A stretch of DNA of 64,000 bases from Ficedula albicollis (Eukaryota > Chordata > Aves > Passeriformes > Muscicapidae): positions 60,584,802-60,648,801 of the forward strand of contig NC_021677.1 of assembly GCF_000247815.1 (NCBI RefSeq). Direction: 5' to 3'. Positions 26,961 through 45,847 of the stretch are shown in pieces; positions within the stretch are counted from its first letter, which is position 1, and each line of letters opens with the position of its first letter. A program made the position numbers and the translations under genes. The notes under the pieces were generated by a model, which had not been told where the DNA came from, made no database searches, and saw only the letters and a list, made by a program, of their open reading frames with translations.

Positions 26961-27319
26961 AAACACAGAGCTGGTGTTACCTAATCCCTCTGCACACAGC
27001 CAAGGCTTTGGCCAGCAGCTGCAGGGAGGGGACAGGGCACCAGGGAGCCTTGGGCAGCACCAGGGCACAGCGTGGCACACTCTGACCCCCACAGCTGCCC
27101 CCTCTCAAAGGCTGCCTAGGCTGCAGAGCCATGGCATGGCCCTGTCCTCACAGAGAACGAGGGTCTCCAGGTCACCGTTCCTTCACAACGAGCTTCATCC
27201 CAAAAATATAGTATAGGATGTTATAGTAATACATCATTATTTTATTTTATTTTTTTATTATGTGTTTATATATTTATATATTTACATCTTTACATATTTA
27301 CATCTTTATAAAATTATGC

Positions 27320-30583
<3,264 letters not shown>

Positions 30584-30602
<19 letters not shown>

Positions 30603-30689
30603 GACTTGAAAAAAAATCCTATGCACAGATCTCCCATCCACCCCATCACCCCATGCCCATGACAGGGCATGAATAGAAGTGTGTAATAT
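30584..30689 (+). repeat. 68-bp duplicated insert flanked by 19-bp direct repeats
   Basis: GAATAGAAGTGTGTAATAT occurs at 30584-30602 and 30671-30689. Between them, 30603-30670 nearly matches 29904-29970, about 700 bases upstream (differences in A-run length and a few substitutions). Confidence 0.85.
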
Positions 30690-31031
30690 CACAGGGTGAA
30701 AAATGTAGAATTTAAGGTTTTAGGCTATAGTAATATGCATGAATAAAGATCAAAGTTTTAGATCAGAGGTTTCTTTCTTCTTCGCCTTCTTCTTCATGAG
30801 TCTGAGTAGAATCTTGTTTCATTAAATAGAAAGTTCCACATTACAAGCCATGAGCATTTAGTTATTAGATTAAAAATAAAAATAATATAAGTGTTAGTTC
30901 TTAATTGGACAGTTTGGGTTTAAAAGACCTCGTAACAAGAAAAATACATCACCATTTTTAACTTAAGTAGAAGTGCTGTGAAGCTCACTGCAGTATAGAT
31001 AAGAATTAATAAACATCTGAGTCCGAGCACA
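30680..31031 (+). mobile_element. solo or partial LTR, ends uncertain
   Basis: LTR-like order of signals: TTTAAAAGAC at about 30919-30928, poly-A signal AATAAA at 31008-31013, then CATCTGAGTCCGAGCACA. The CTGAGTCCG end is a common 3' motif in avian retroviral LTRs. The left end may start near TGTGTAATATCACAGGG. No clean target-site duplication was found. Confidence 0.5.
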
Positions 31032-31242
31032 AAATACCGTCCCTTAAGATTTTAATCCTGATTCTTGCAAAAGAAAAAAAAAATTTAAAAGAAATTGAAA
31101 TGTAGTAGAAAGTGTTTGGGGCTGGCAGGGTTATCCTGGGTGCAGATGTGTTGGTGACTGTGGCCTCCAGAGAATCTTTTGTGTCAGGAGCAGCGCGGGC
31201 AGAGGGAGCAGGGCAGGGATTGTCCCCTGTGCTGGGACACCC

Positions 31243-31600
31243 CCAGCCCTGGGGACAGTTTTGGGACACTCACAAGAGGGACATTGAGGGGCTGGAGAAT
31301 GTCCAGGGAAGGGAACAGAGCTGGGGAAGGGTCTGGAGCACCAGGAGAGGCTGAGGGGGCTGGGAAGGGGCTCAGCCTGGAGAAAAGGAGGCTCAGGGGG
31401 AAACCTGTGGCTCTGCACAACTCCCTGCCAGGAGGGGACAGCCGGGGGGGATTTGGGATCTGCTCCAGGGAACAGGGACAGGAGGAGAGGAAATAGCCTC
31501 AAGCTGCACCAGGAGAGGTTTAGGTTGGATATGAGGGGAAATTTCTTCACTGAAAGGGTGTCAGGAGTTGGCACAGGGTGTCCAGACAGTGGTGGAGTAG
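31243..31600 (+). mobile_element. CR1 LINE 3' region
   Basis: Contains GCTGGGAAGGGGCTCAGCCT, GGAGAAAAGGAGGCTCAGGG, GGTTTAGGTTGGATATGAGG and AATTTCTTCACTGAAAGGGT. The extreme 3' tail is missing or diverged. Confidence 0.85.
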
Positions 31601-32435
31601 AACAGGTCATTGCCGTGAGCCAAGCAGCCAAAAAAAGGAACGTGCTGAGAAGTCTCAGGCCTGAGCTAAGAAATCCCCTGGATTCATCTTCAGGAGGTGC
31701 TGGGGGTCCTTCCCCCGGGTCCAGGTGTGGCAGAGGTGACAGGGCCACCAGCTCAGGGTGTGCAGCCACTGCTCCCCGAGGGTCACTGGGCTGATCCCAG
31801 TGCAGTGCCGTGCCAGCCAGGGAGAGCCCTCCGCCCCAAACCTGGGCAGGAGCCAGACAGCAGCTCTTGGATGGGGATTTTCACAAAAAAAAAACAAAAA
31901 AAAGTTTTCACTCCCAGCTCTCTGTTTTTGTGCCCATCAGGAACAGATCATTCCTTTGTGAAAACGTTAGAGAAGGGAGAAAGGCGCCTGGGCTGCTGCT
32001 GCAGCAAACTCATGGATGCAGGAGGGGACTTGCAGAGTATTTAATTTTTTTTACCTGACATAGCCACTCTCTCAGCCTCACATTATCTTATCTGCATCCT
32101 GATAAGGGCCCCAGAGAAAAACCCAGCAGAGAAATCAGCCATCAGGGGCCATTTTCTCAGGTCTGTGTGACAAACACAGGGACAGGGAGCAGTGTGTCCT
32201 CTGGCCCCTGGGAGATTGGGGTGCCTGGAAACCACAGGGCTGCTCCAAAAGAGGTCAGAGAGGTGACATGACTTCCAGTTTTATTTTTCCTGGTCCCACC
32301 TCTGCAAACACCTGGCACACCCAAATTCCTGCAGGGAGCTGCAGGTTCAAGCCCTGGATGCCAGAGGGTGCTTGGAGGTTCTGGATTCTCATGAAGTGAA
32401 TCTAGAAAGTCTTTGCTTCAGCAAGAAAAAATCAC
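31601..32435. other. single-copy DNA, no gene seen
   Basis: No supported gene. A-rich patch near 31885. Confidence 0.35.
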
Positions 32436-32469
32436 TTTTTTTTTTTTTTTTTTTAGCTGCTTTTGATCC

Positions 32470-32506
<37 letters not shown>

Positions 32507-32542
32507 TTTTTTTTTTTTTTTTTTTGAGCTGCTTTTGATCCA
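32436..32542 (+). repeat. duplicated T-run plus 17-mer around poly-C tract 4
   Basis: A T-run followed by AGCTGCTTTTGATCCAA (left copy ends 32471) is followed by about 35 C's (32472 to about 32506). Then comes a second T-run, again followed by AGCTGCTTTTGATCCAA. This looks like two overlapping sequence ends that failed to merge around an artefactual C run. Confidence 0.8.
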
Positions 32543-32584
32543 AGAGCCTAAGGAAAGATGATCCTCAGTGTCTGCTGTATTACC

Positions 32585-32660
32585 TGCAGAGAATCCCAGG
32601 GTGGGACCTTAAAAACCATCTGGTTCCTCTGCCATGGGCAGGGACACCTTCCAAACCTCT
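32585..32660 (-). mobile_element. CR1 LINE 3' end fragment
   Basis: Reverse-complement tail: AATCCCAGGGTGGGACCTTA, then CTGCCATGGGCAGGGACACC, then TTCCAAACC. Short remnant. Confidence 0.75.
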
Positions 32661-32786
32661 TCTCTGCAAATAATATAAACAAGGTTACAGGCAATTCTTT
32701 GATTGCTCAGTCTAAAAATCATATTCATCTACCAAAAGGCTGTTACAAGGAAAACACTGTAGCATTGCTGCTTCAATGCTTGTATT

Positions 32787-32884
32787 AAAAAAATAAAAAT
32801 AAAAATAAAAATAAATTAAACAAAAAACACAAACAAAAAAAACCAAAACAAAACAAAAAAACCAAACAAAAAACCAAAAAAACC
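32787..32884 (+). repeat. A-rich simple repeat
   Basis: Runs of AAAATA followed by CAAAAA and CCAAAA units. Confidence 0.85.
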
Positions 32885-34466
<1,582 letters not shown>

Positions 34467-34492
34467 TTAAATATATATATATATATATATAT
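34467..34492 (+). repeat. (AT)n microsatellite, right part
   Basis: TTAA followed by eleven AT units. Matches the left flank of poly-C tract 5 (33755-33771). Confidence 0.9.
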
Positions 34493-34916
34493 GGGGGAAA
34501 GAAGGGGAAAGGATTTTAAAAACAGAAAGAAAAAAAAAAAGACAGAGAGAAAGAGAGAGTGGGGAAAAAACAAGGTGGGAAAAAAAAGCAGTCAAAACAG
34601 TGGGAGAAAAAATACAGAGGAGGAACCAGGAGAGTCCAGTTTTGGAGGGATGGAGAGGCTGATGCTGTAAAATTGCAAACTGCCTTTGGGCAAGAAAATT
34701 GTAGAAGGTGTGAGGTTAATCCCTCAGGTCATTGGGGTTTTGGTCTCCCCCAGGTCCCTTCCTTGTGGAAAGAGGCTGATTTGTACATTTTCTGAATTGT
34801 TAATAACCATGGCACTGGATATTTGCCCTTCCTAAATAGAACAAAACCTCAAGTTCATTTGTTTTCCTTTCTTGCATTTCCCAACCCAATCTGGACATGG
34901 AGGATGGTGAAAGGGA

Positions 34917-34982
34917 ATTTGAACTGGATTTCCCTTTAGGTTCCTTCCAACCCAAACCATTCCTGATTCCATGACTCTGCAT
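34917..34982 (+). mobile_element. CR1 LINE extreme 3' end remnant
   Basis: GGTTCCTTCCAACCCAAACC followed by ATTCCTGATTCCATGACTCT: the CR1 terminus with its short-repeat tail. Confidence 0.7.
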
Positions 34983-36569
34983 CCAAACAAGTATTTGGAA
35001 ATGGCGCTGGTGAAAATCCAGGGCACCGAGGTGAGGATCTGTCCCCCCAACAAATCTGAATTTTACACAGACAAAGTAAATTAACCAGAAAAAAAAAAAA
35101 TTACCCAGAAAATTTCTTCGCCTTGTAGTGGCAATTTAAACCAGCATGAATGTTGATTTATTGATTAGGAAAGGTACTTACATTTATAAAACAGCAAGGG
35201 CTTGTCTGCCATGCCAATAATGTAGCACACACCTGAGGGCTCCAGGCTGCAAGTCCCTTATCAGCACCTAAAATTCATCAAGAGGGAAGGATGCAAAGGG
35301 GAAAGAAACCAGGAAACTTGATTTTTCTTGCGAAAATAAGCAAAATAAACCTTCCAGCAAAGGCTGAGATGCTGTGTCGTGAGCCAGCCACCCTGCAAAG
35401 AGCCCGGGAGTTAACCAGGCTGGGAACCAAAGTGGGGAGCAGGGAGATCTCTGGCACATCTGGGGCTCAGGGATCCACACCAGTGCCACAAATCCCTGAA
35501 ATATCCCCAGAAGCAAAGGCAGGGATCCAGGTGAGCAGCTGGAAACAGGCAGGATTCAGTAGGAAAGGTGGGAGCAAGGAGCAGACTGTAGGGGCAGGAG
35601 GTGCTGCTTTAGGAGAGGGGAAGCACGGAGGGTGTGTGAATAAATTTGGAGTGCCCTCCCCTAGATGCAGTGGGTTTGTGAGTGTGTTTCAGGGCAGAAT
35701 TTGGTTTCTGGAGAGCCCTGAAGGCCTTAGGTCAGAGCTGCTCAGTGGAAAGATGTTTTTTCAGTGAGAAGGAGCAGGGTTTGCTCTGAGTGGCTCAAAG
35801 TGGGATGCCAAGAGAAGAAAAAAAATAAAGGGTCAAGAGCCAAAATGTTGAGAGATGCCAAAAGCCTGGACAGACATCCCATGGGACAGAGCCTGCCATA
35901 GCTTTTTCCCAGGTCCCTGCAGCTCCCTCTGCTTTGTGGCTTTTCCTGGGGACCCATCACTGGATCAGAGGAGGAGGAAAATCCCCTTGGAAGGCAAAGA
36001 CAAACCTGCTCAAGGCTCACTGTTAAGACAGGTGTGAATAAACGTATTTTTTCAGAATAGGATGCAGAAAATAAATAATTTTTGATGAATCCATCATGGC
36101 CCAGGTCAAATAGGCAGTGCAGAAAGGACGTGCCTGAGCAAAGAAATCCATATAATTTCCCCACAGTTTGATCCAACTTCTCACCAGATTTTCAAAGGAG
36201 GGAGTTGAGTTTCTTGCACAAAATCTGCCCCTGGGATTATTCCAGGCTGGGCCAGCCCAGAGAGCAGAGAAAAGCAAGAAAACCATTCCATTTTCTCAGC
36301 CTGGACATCTGCCCTCTGCATCCTGTGGAGCTCCTGGATGGAGTCCTAGATGGATTCTCATTCCCAAATGCATCCCTGGAGGGTGGGGTGACCTGTCTGA
36401 CATGGAAAAAAAAGGGATGTTGTTTTCTCAGGAGGCAAATCATCCACAGGCTGTGTAAACTACAGTTCCCAAATGATTAAAGCATCTGATCAGTGAGGGT
36501 GAAAATGGTTTGAAGATCAGGATATTTGGGCAGAGGGAGAGGGTTCCTCCGGGGGCTGGGCCCTCCAGA

Positions 36570-36850
36570 GGCGCCCCAGATAAGTAAGACATCATTAATA
36601 AATCAATGACAGGGAGATGAAAATGGAAGGAGATGAATCAGCGAGCTGATGGGGTCACAGATGAAATCAGCGCATCTGCCGCCGCTTTCAGTGCATTAAC
36701 AAATAAGGGCAGCGGCTCAGACACGCTAATGCTGGGAATAATGAACCTTCAGGACCGATTAGAGCATAAATCACTTTTTTAAAGCGTGGCCAGGCCCTCC
36801 CTGGCCATCGGGAGACAACATTTGCTGAATCCCAGGAGATTCCCAGCAGC
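36570..36850. promoter_or_regulatory. candidate conserved non-coding element
   Basis: Non-repetitive sequence with AAGACATCATTAATAAATCA near 36586, GATGAATCAGCGAGCTGATG near 36631 and AGTGCATTAACAAATAAGGG near 36690. No open frame. The mixture of AT cores and evenly spread GC resembles developmental enhancers; inference only. Confidence 0.3.
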
Positions 36851-36916
36851 GCCACCGCCCTGCCCTGTTCCAGTGGGGCTGATTCCAGGATGCTCAGAGC
36901 CATCCCAAATCTGTGT

Positions 36917-36921
36917 TCCAT
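36917..36921 (+). repeat. target-site duplication, left copy (TCCAT)
   Basis: TCCAT recurs at 38206-38210 directly after the LTR. Five bases is typical of ERVL-type (class III) integration. Confidence 0.75.
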
Positions 36922-38205
<1,284 letters not shown>

Positions 38206-38210
38206 TCCAT

Positions 38211-38502
38211 CCACAGCAGGGATGTGGAATCAGGGAATTCCTGATGGCACCTGCATGGGACCCACCCCTGCCCCTCTTCCTGCCCCGCTCACATTGTGTT
38301 TTTTTTCCTTTTTGGTCCAGAGAGGGCAGTGAGATCAGGCTGTGAAATAACAGAATAACTCCGTGTTATCCACGTGGGTTTTGGGAAGGGAGACAAAGCT
38401 GCTTTTCCCTGGGAGCAGCCCCAGCCTTAGCCTGTCCCTGGGGATTTAGGGATGGGTGCAGGGACACAGGGGCGGGACACAAGAGATTCACAGCCCTGAA
38501 CA
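38211..38502. other. short single-copy stretch between two LTRs
   Basis: No gene recognised. A run of nine T's lies near 38300. Confidence 0.35.
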
Positions 38503-38997
38503 TGATAGCACAGGGTTAAAATGTTTCTAAAACATGGGAATTGTATACAAGATTCAGGGGGTGGAAAGAAAGGTTGGGTCTGGTAGGACTGGGAAAGGGA
38601 GCTAGGCCTTGGGAACAAATGTTGAGCTTTGTCTGCACCTGTGTAATCACCATATGATAAATAATACAATTGTTAAATATAATGATTGTTTGGTAATTGA
38701 ATATAATTATTGTTTAATCATAATAAGAATCTTGAGAAAGGATGGTTGGGGGGTGCTGCTGAAAATTGCAAGAATACATGCTTGGATAAGATCAATGTAT
38801 ACAATAGATCAATATGGGTTTAATAATTAATATATAGTTATATTAATATATAGTTTTATAACGAGAAGGGTATAAAAGCATGTCCGTCTCGAATCCATGT
38901 GGGAGTCAGATTTGGGTTTGTACCCCTGATTCCCAGAGCTCTCCGATAAAAGCACCTGCATGTAATCATCCTGTGATTATGTGTTTCCACCCTAGCA
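38503..38997 (+). mobile_element. solo LTR, family 3, copy 2
   Basis: 495 bases, beginning TGATAGCACAGGGTTAAAAT and ending CCTAGCA, same strand as the copy at 16921. It has TATA box GTATAAAAGC near 38870 and poly-A signal region GATAAAAGC near 38945 (AATAAA in copy 1). Flanking 4-mers are AACA and AGCA, a possible duplication with one change. It lacks the 83-bp duplication of copy 1. Confidence 0.85.
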
Positions 38998-40570
38998 AGC
39001 ACACGTGGCAGCCGCAGCTCCCAAATTCCTGCGTTTGTCTCTCCCTGTCCCCATCCCTGTGTCCCTGCCATCGATCGCGGTGACATCACCTCCAAAACCA
39101 GCCAAAAAACACCCTCTGAGGGCGTTTTGGGGACAAAATCACGGAGTCACACCCCATGGATGTGCCCTGGGGGTCTCCCCTGCACATTCCCACCTCCTCC
39201 ATCCCCTTCCCTGGACATTCCCACGCAGAGGAGGAGATCCATGAGCTAATCCAGCTCCTTCCCCTGCGGGCTTGCTGGAGAGACAGATCTTTATTGGTGC
39301 TGCTATTTTTAAATGCCCGAGAAGTGCCTGGATATCGCAGCAATGGGGTCACCCTCAATCCCCCAGTATCCACAGCCAGGGGCAAAGAGAGGCACAGCCT
39401 GGTTTTTGGAAACCCAGCACCCAAAATATCCACGGGAAGAGGCAGCTCTTCACGCCCCTGGAGAATTCCTGTGGAAGGAAAAATGGAAAGACAGAAAGGG
39501 AAGCTCCAGCTGCTGGGATGGGGATTCAGGCGTGCAGCATCCTCCATCCCAGCTGGGAATACTCTGGGAGTACCCTGAGCTCATCCTGACACTGTTCATC
39601 CCTAGAACATCCCCAAATCATTGTTATGGCCACACCACCTGCCTGCAAAACCCAGAGCTGGTTAAATCACATCAAATGAGGGCAGCCCCAGCTCAGGGCT
39701 CTGTAGGATTATTGCAGGACAAGATTATGGGGCCAGCACGACCCCACACCCCACAGACCCCGGGGTTTAAGCAGAGCTGCTCTGATTGCAGCCCCTGGTC
39801 CCACCAGCACTGATCCCACAGGCTTATATGGAAAGCACACGGAATTCCCAGTGGGCAGGGAGGGCTGGCAGGGCCACTGTCACTGCCAGATGGTGACAGG
39901 AGGCTGCTGGGCTGGGGACTGGCAAGGGGATGGTGTCAGATGAGGCAGAGGCCAGGAGCTGCTGGGGGATTTCAGGGAGTCTCTGACCCCGAAGGAAGAG
40001 CTGTGCTCTGGCTGCCACATCCTCTGTTTATTCCAGCAGCAGCTCCCGGTGTTTGTGATCCCATAAAAAGGCAAAGGGGCAGCCAGCCCCACTGGTTCAT
40101 TAGGAGGAACATCATGGAAGAGCCTGCTCAGGCTGTGATTACCTGTTTGCAAGTGATATTAATCACTGAGTCAAAAACTAATTATGTGGTTCACCAGTTT
40201 TCCCTTTTCCTTCGACAGCTTTGCTATGAAACCCTGGACCTGACAAACAGGGAGCCACAATCTGCCACTGCTCTGGCACAAAATGCCTTCTCCTTCCAAA
40301 AAGGGAAGGACCAAGGGGTTTAGGACGAGCCTGGAGGAGCTGTGGGAACATCCCAGGGTTTCTATGTCAAACACAACCCTCTCTGTGATGACTGGGACGT
40401 GATGGGAAGTGTTTAAAAATGCATTCTGACCTAAAAAGAGCTCCTGGGGTGTGCTTTCTGAAAAATGTCCATCCTGGGAATCTAAAGGACACCTCTGCCT
40501 TCCTGCTGTGGCAGGGCAGGTGATCCCAAAGGAGCTGGGGGCTGCTGGAGGGGAGCCCCAGCAAAGCAAC
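38998..40570. other. single-copy DNA, no gene seen
   Basis: Moderately GC-rich. Reading frames over 100 codons exist on both strands but overlap heavily and match nothing recognisable. Confidence 0.4.
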
Positions 40571-41045
40571 AGAAGGGAAAATGGGAGAGAAGAATGAGGA
40601 AAGGAAAAGGGGAAAATGAGGAGGACGAGGAAGAAGGAGAAGGAGAAGGAGAAGGAGAAGGAGAAGGAGAAGGAGAAGGAGAAGGAGAAGGAGAAGGAGA
40701 AGGAGAAGGAGAAGGAGAAGGAGAAGGAGAAGGAGAAGGAGAAGGAGAAGGAGAAGGAGAAGGAGAAGGAGAAGGAGAAGGAGAAGGAGAAGGAGAAGGA
40801 GAAGGAGAAGGAGAAGGAGAAGGAGAAGGAGAAGGAGGGCAAGAGAAGATGGGGAAGGAGATGGGGAAGGAGAAGAAATGGAAGAAGAAAAGATGAAAAG
40901 GAGAAGGGGAGAAGGGGAGAAAAGAAGGGGAAGAGAAAGGAGAAGAATGAGGAGAAAAGATAAAAAGAAGAAGGGGAGAAAAGGAGAAGGAAAAGAAGAA
41001 TGGGAAGGAGAAAAAATAAAAGGGAAAGGGGAAAAAAGGAAGGCT
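40571..41045 (+). repeat. GA-rich tract with pure (GAAGGA)n core
   Basis: A hexamer array (GAAGGA), about 34 copies, occupies about 40633-40837. Degenerate purine sequence extends to about 41045. The Glu/Gly and Glu/Lys or Ser/Phe/Pro reading frames across it are repeat translations, not genes. Confidence 0.95.
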
Positions 41046-41208
41046 CAAACATTTTGCAGTCCTGGAAGTAAGGCAGGGGTGGGAGCAGCCACAGGAACCC
41101 AGCAGGGTCTGTGCACCTCAAGTCACCTCTGAGCACTCACCAAGGAGCAAGCCCAGAGCAGCACTGATTAAGTGGGTTAATTCCCATCCCTAAATGATTA
41201 TTTTATCA

Positions 41209-41232
41209 CAGCAGCAGCAGCAGCAGCAGCAG
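41209..41232 (+). repeat. (CAG)8 microsatellite
   Basis: Eight uninterrupted CAG units. The surrounding frame is not supported as coding. Confidence 0.9.
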
Positions 41233-41517
41233 CATTCCATGGCAAGGCACAGGCCCTGCCTCCCCCAGCCCGCCAGCCTTCCCCCAAAGAGCTCCAATCT
41301 AGGTCAAAGCCACGCTTTGCTCGTCTTTCAATATTAAACAAAAGTGAGGCTGCGAATCACTCATCTGCAGGGGGGTGGGGGTGGCTCCTGCTCCCATCCA
41401 TCAGCTCTCTGGGAAAGGCAGCCTGGAAAAAAATATGGGGAAAAGGCTCTAGTGTTGGCAGGGTCTCAAACCTGGCAGAACCTGGAGGAGTAGAGATCTG
41501 CCCTGCTAATATTTGAT

Positions 41518-41655
41518 ATATTAGAATCATTAAGGTTGGAAAATACCTTTAAGATCTAGTCCAAGCATTCCCCCAGCCCACCCCTTAACCCGTGTCCCGA
41601 AGTGCCACATCCACATGGCTTTTCAATCCCTCCCTGGGATGGTGATTCAATTTTG
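41518..41655 (-). mobile_element. CR1 LINE 3' end, second subfamily
   Basis: Reverse complement of a CR1 type seen as ATCATTAAGGTTGGAAAATA, CCTTTAAGATCTAGTCCAAG, then GTGCCACATCCACATGGCTT and CCTCCCTGGGATGGTGATTC. It differs from the majority type here, whose tail reads TTCCAACCCAAACC. Confidence 0.85.
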
Positions 41656-43424
41656 CTCAACCTGGTGCTGTATGATGGTGGTTTTGTGGCAGGAAAAAAC
41701 CAAGTGTTCATTTTCTGCTTGAGCTCCATGGGCTGAAGGAGGGGCAGAACCACCTCCCCACTGGTGGTTCCAGCACTGCCAAACCTCCAGGGGTCACAGG
41801 CAGGGTTTTGGGAACACTGACCACAGGGAAGAGCATCAATTCCCCGTTTCCATGAGCAGTGACACTGGAATTGCCATGGAAGGGCTGCTGGTGAGGCTTT
41901 GCTGCTCCATGCCCTCCCATTCCAGCACCTGCCCAAAGGGGTTCCAGACCCCATAAATCCAGCCTCAATTTAGTGCCTGTTACACTCTGCAGGGAGAGGG
42001 ATGCTCCTGCCCAGGAAAAGGCGCTGGCTGGTTTTCATCCCTGTGATTTATAGAGCTCGTGGTTTAAGAGATGTTCCTCTCCTCTCCAAACGGAGCGGGG
42101 CTGACAGCTCCATCCATCACCCTGCCTGTCAGCAGCCCAGTGCTTTAAATAAGCTATTAAAGGGAGATCTAGCTGGTTAACAGTCATAACAGAGCAGGAA
42201 TCAGAGAGTTTACTTACGTCAGTGCCTGGTGAAATTAATTTCCTTTTAATGACCGGGCACCGGAGGGGGAGATCACTGCAGGAGATGCTGAGATATCCCT
42301 GACACGGCAGTGGCTGCAGCATCAGCCATGAAACACCTTCCTGTGCTTGCTCTGCAGGGAGAATCTGCTTTCATACTCTGCTAAGGGCTAATTAACAGGC
42401 TCAGACATCCACAGTTGGGAGAGGGAAGTGGTGGCACTTTCACTGGCATCCCCTGGGGACCCTCTGTGGGCCAGGAGGAGACACAGAGACATGCTGAAAC
42501 TGGACATGTGCAATTTATCAGCTTTAAAATATCTTCTGTGGTGGATCAACATCACCTCTTTGGCTGTTTCTTCCCCTAAAATTCACTGCTTATAAAATGA
42601 GTGTTGCCACCAGTGTTGAATATTAAAGTTTTCTTTACATTATTAACCCTTGAACTTGAAGCCTTGAAGCCTTGAAATCCCAGTGTGAAAACAATTAGTG
42701 CTGTTGTCCAAAGTTTATTGAGTATGTACAGCTAAAGAAAGAAACACGATCTAAGTGTGATTATCTAAGTCCGACAGAAGATTGAAATTTAATGTAGGAA
42801 CTGTAATTATCCAAAAGGAAGTCTATTACTCCAGGATAAAACTGTCAAAACAATGATGGGAGCTCCTACAAATCACGCAGAAAATCAATAAAGTGAATTC
42901 TGCACCGTAGCTTGAGAATTTAGAAATTGTATTTTGACCTTAATTTATGATTCAGCCATTCTAAACATATTTTAAAAATGGGCTTTAGTGCTTCTTCTTA
43001 ATTAAAAGTTAAACTGTTCCTGCTGGGTTGGGACCACAGGAGGGCCAAGTGCTGCTGTGCTCTGCCCAGCAAAGCCCATCCCATCCCAAAAGGGTCACCA
43101 AAACAGCCTGTTTTGCCTTTGTGGCATTTTTACCCCAAAGTGGGCAGTCACCAGTGGTTCCCAGTCATTAAAATGCTGCTTTTCAGCAGCAGAGACACTC
43201 ACTCACTGCTCAGTGAATATTTAATTCCTTCAGAGCAGCCAAGTCCCTTCCAAGGTATCCATTGGGATATTGGGATAGGGATGCCAGAACCCCACAGCTA
43301 AATGCACAAGGGATGCTGAATGCCCAGCCCAAAACCCCCAAAGGTTTGGTTCCACGGGCACAGACTCACAGAGATTTTTGGGATCCACAGGTGAGTATCA
43401 GGACCTGCAGCCTCCATTCCCAGG
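41656..43424. other. single-copy DNA, AT-rich in the second half
   Basis: No gene recognised. The block at 42100-42260 (TAAATAAGCTATTAAAGGGA, AATTAATTTCCTTTTAATGA) and the AT-rich stretch at 42590-43020 look conserved or UTR-like. Both are unproven. Confidence 0.35.
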
Positions 43425-43498
43425 GGCTCCAGGGAGGGGCAGGGCACAGGGAATGGCTTCACTGCCAGAGGGCAGGGATGGGTGGGATATTGGGAAGG

Positions 43499-43652
<154 letters not shown>

Positions 43653-43719
43653 GTCCCTGCCCATGGCAGGGGGTTGGAATTTGATGAGCTTTAAGGTCCC
43701 TTCTAACCCAAACAATGTA

Positions 43720-43745
43720 ATAGTAGTAGTAGTAATAATAATAAC

Positions 43746-43783
<38 letters not shown>

Positions 43784-43812
43784 TAATAACAATAATAATA
43801 ATAACACTAATA
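43720..43812 (+). repeat. (TAG)n(TAA)n microsatellite on a CR1 tail
   Basis: TAGTAGTAGTAG passes into about 25 TAA units with occasional CAA. It begins exactly at the CR1 3' end, where tail repeats often expand. Confidence 0.9.
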
Positions 43813-44712
43813 AAGGACACAGCATGAGGGCAAGCAGCTCCTTTTGGGCAGAGCTGGGGCCAAGGGAGGGGTCAGGCACAGTGGGGAGCAGTCGGGCACC
43901 GAGGGAAGCTCAGGCAGGCAGTGATGAATGGGCAGGGGGATGAAAAGACACAGCTGTATTTATTACCACTGGTCACTTCTGACAGCAGAATGTTAATAAG
44001 AATACTAATAGTCAATATTTCTTCAGGAGAGGCTCCATCCATTTTTAGCAGCTTGCTGCTCCCAGCAGATGAGTTTCTCATGGGCTGCTCCTTGTGGCTG
44101 CTGACACGATGTGATGAAATCTGAGCTCCTCCAGCTAAGGCACAGAGCAGTGGCACAACTTTATTGGGCTTTCAAAAATCCAATTTTACTGTGTCCAATA
44201 TTGTGAGTTGATTAAACCTGATTTGAATCGACAAACGTCCGGGAGGGTGGGTGGTAGCTCACTGTGGAAGAAGAGAGAGAGTTTAATAAACAGGCTTGGG
44301 AGATAAAAATCTGCTTTTATTCCAATAAAACCCCCGTGTCAGAAAGCTGATGGTAGCATGAAGGGTGAGAGAGAGAGGGAGAGAGAATTAAAAAAAAAAT
44401 ACATTTCCAAGCCAGTGAAGACTAAAAAAAAACTGAGAGTACAAGAGATTAAAAAGGAAAATCAGCCAGGGTGGCAGGAGCTGGGTGCAGGACTCGTGGG
44501 CAGGGTTTGGGGACAAGGTGCAGAGCTGGGGTTGCTGCAGGGGATCCCCAGCAGCAGCAGAAGCAGCACACCAGGATTTCAGTGTGCTCAGGGGAAAGGT
44601 CGGTCCTGGGAGAGAACAGCCTCTGTAGAGCTCCAGGCAAGCTCAGCCTCTGTCCCCACCAGCAAAAACCCAGGTGGGCTCAAAAATGGGCTGGTGCTTT
44701 GGTTTAGGGGAT
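43813..44712. other. single-copy DNA, no gene seen
   Basis: Contains a GAGAGAGAGGGAGAGAGAA patch near 44367. No gene recognised. Confidence 0.4.
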
Positions 44713-44717
44713 GGAGC

Positions 44718-45847
<1,130 letters not shown>

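Larger units (their letters stand above)
22011..27230. other. long single-copy region, no gene seen
   Basis: About 5.2 kb without a recognised transposon. It holds a three-copy 23-bp repeat (23350-23418), a TTTAATCC/TTTAGCC-rich patch at 23500-23640, and AT-rich blocks at 25735-26240 and 26580-26960. No coding exon supported. Confidence 0.4.
34493..36915. other. single-copy DNA, one small CR1 remnant
   Basis: Starts purine-rich (34500-34620). CR1 remnant at 34917-34982 and conserved-looking block at 36570-36850 listed separately. No gene recognised. Confidence 0.4.

Noticed and set aside
40171..41136. Ser/Phe/Pro-rich and Glu/Gly-rich frames
   Set aside because: Translations of the (GAAGGA)n tract with no coding signals around it.
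41209..41232. (CAG)8 as a polyglutamine coding repeat
   Set aside because: No supported exon contains it; eight units is an ordinary microsatellite length.
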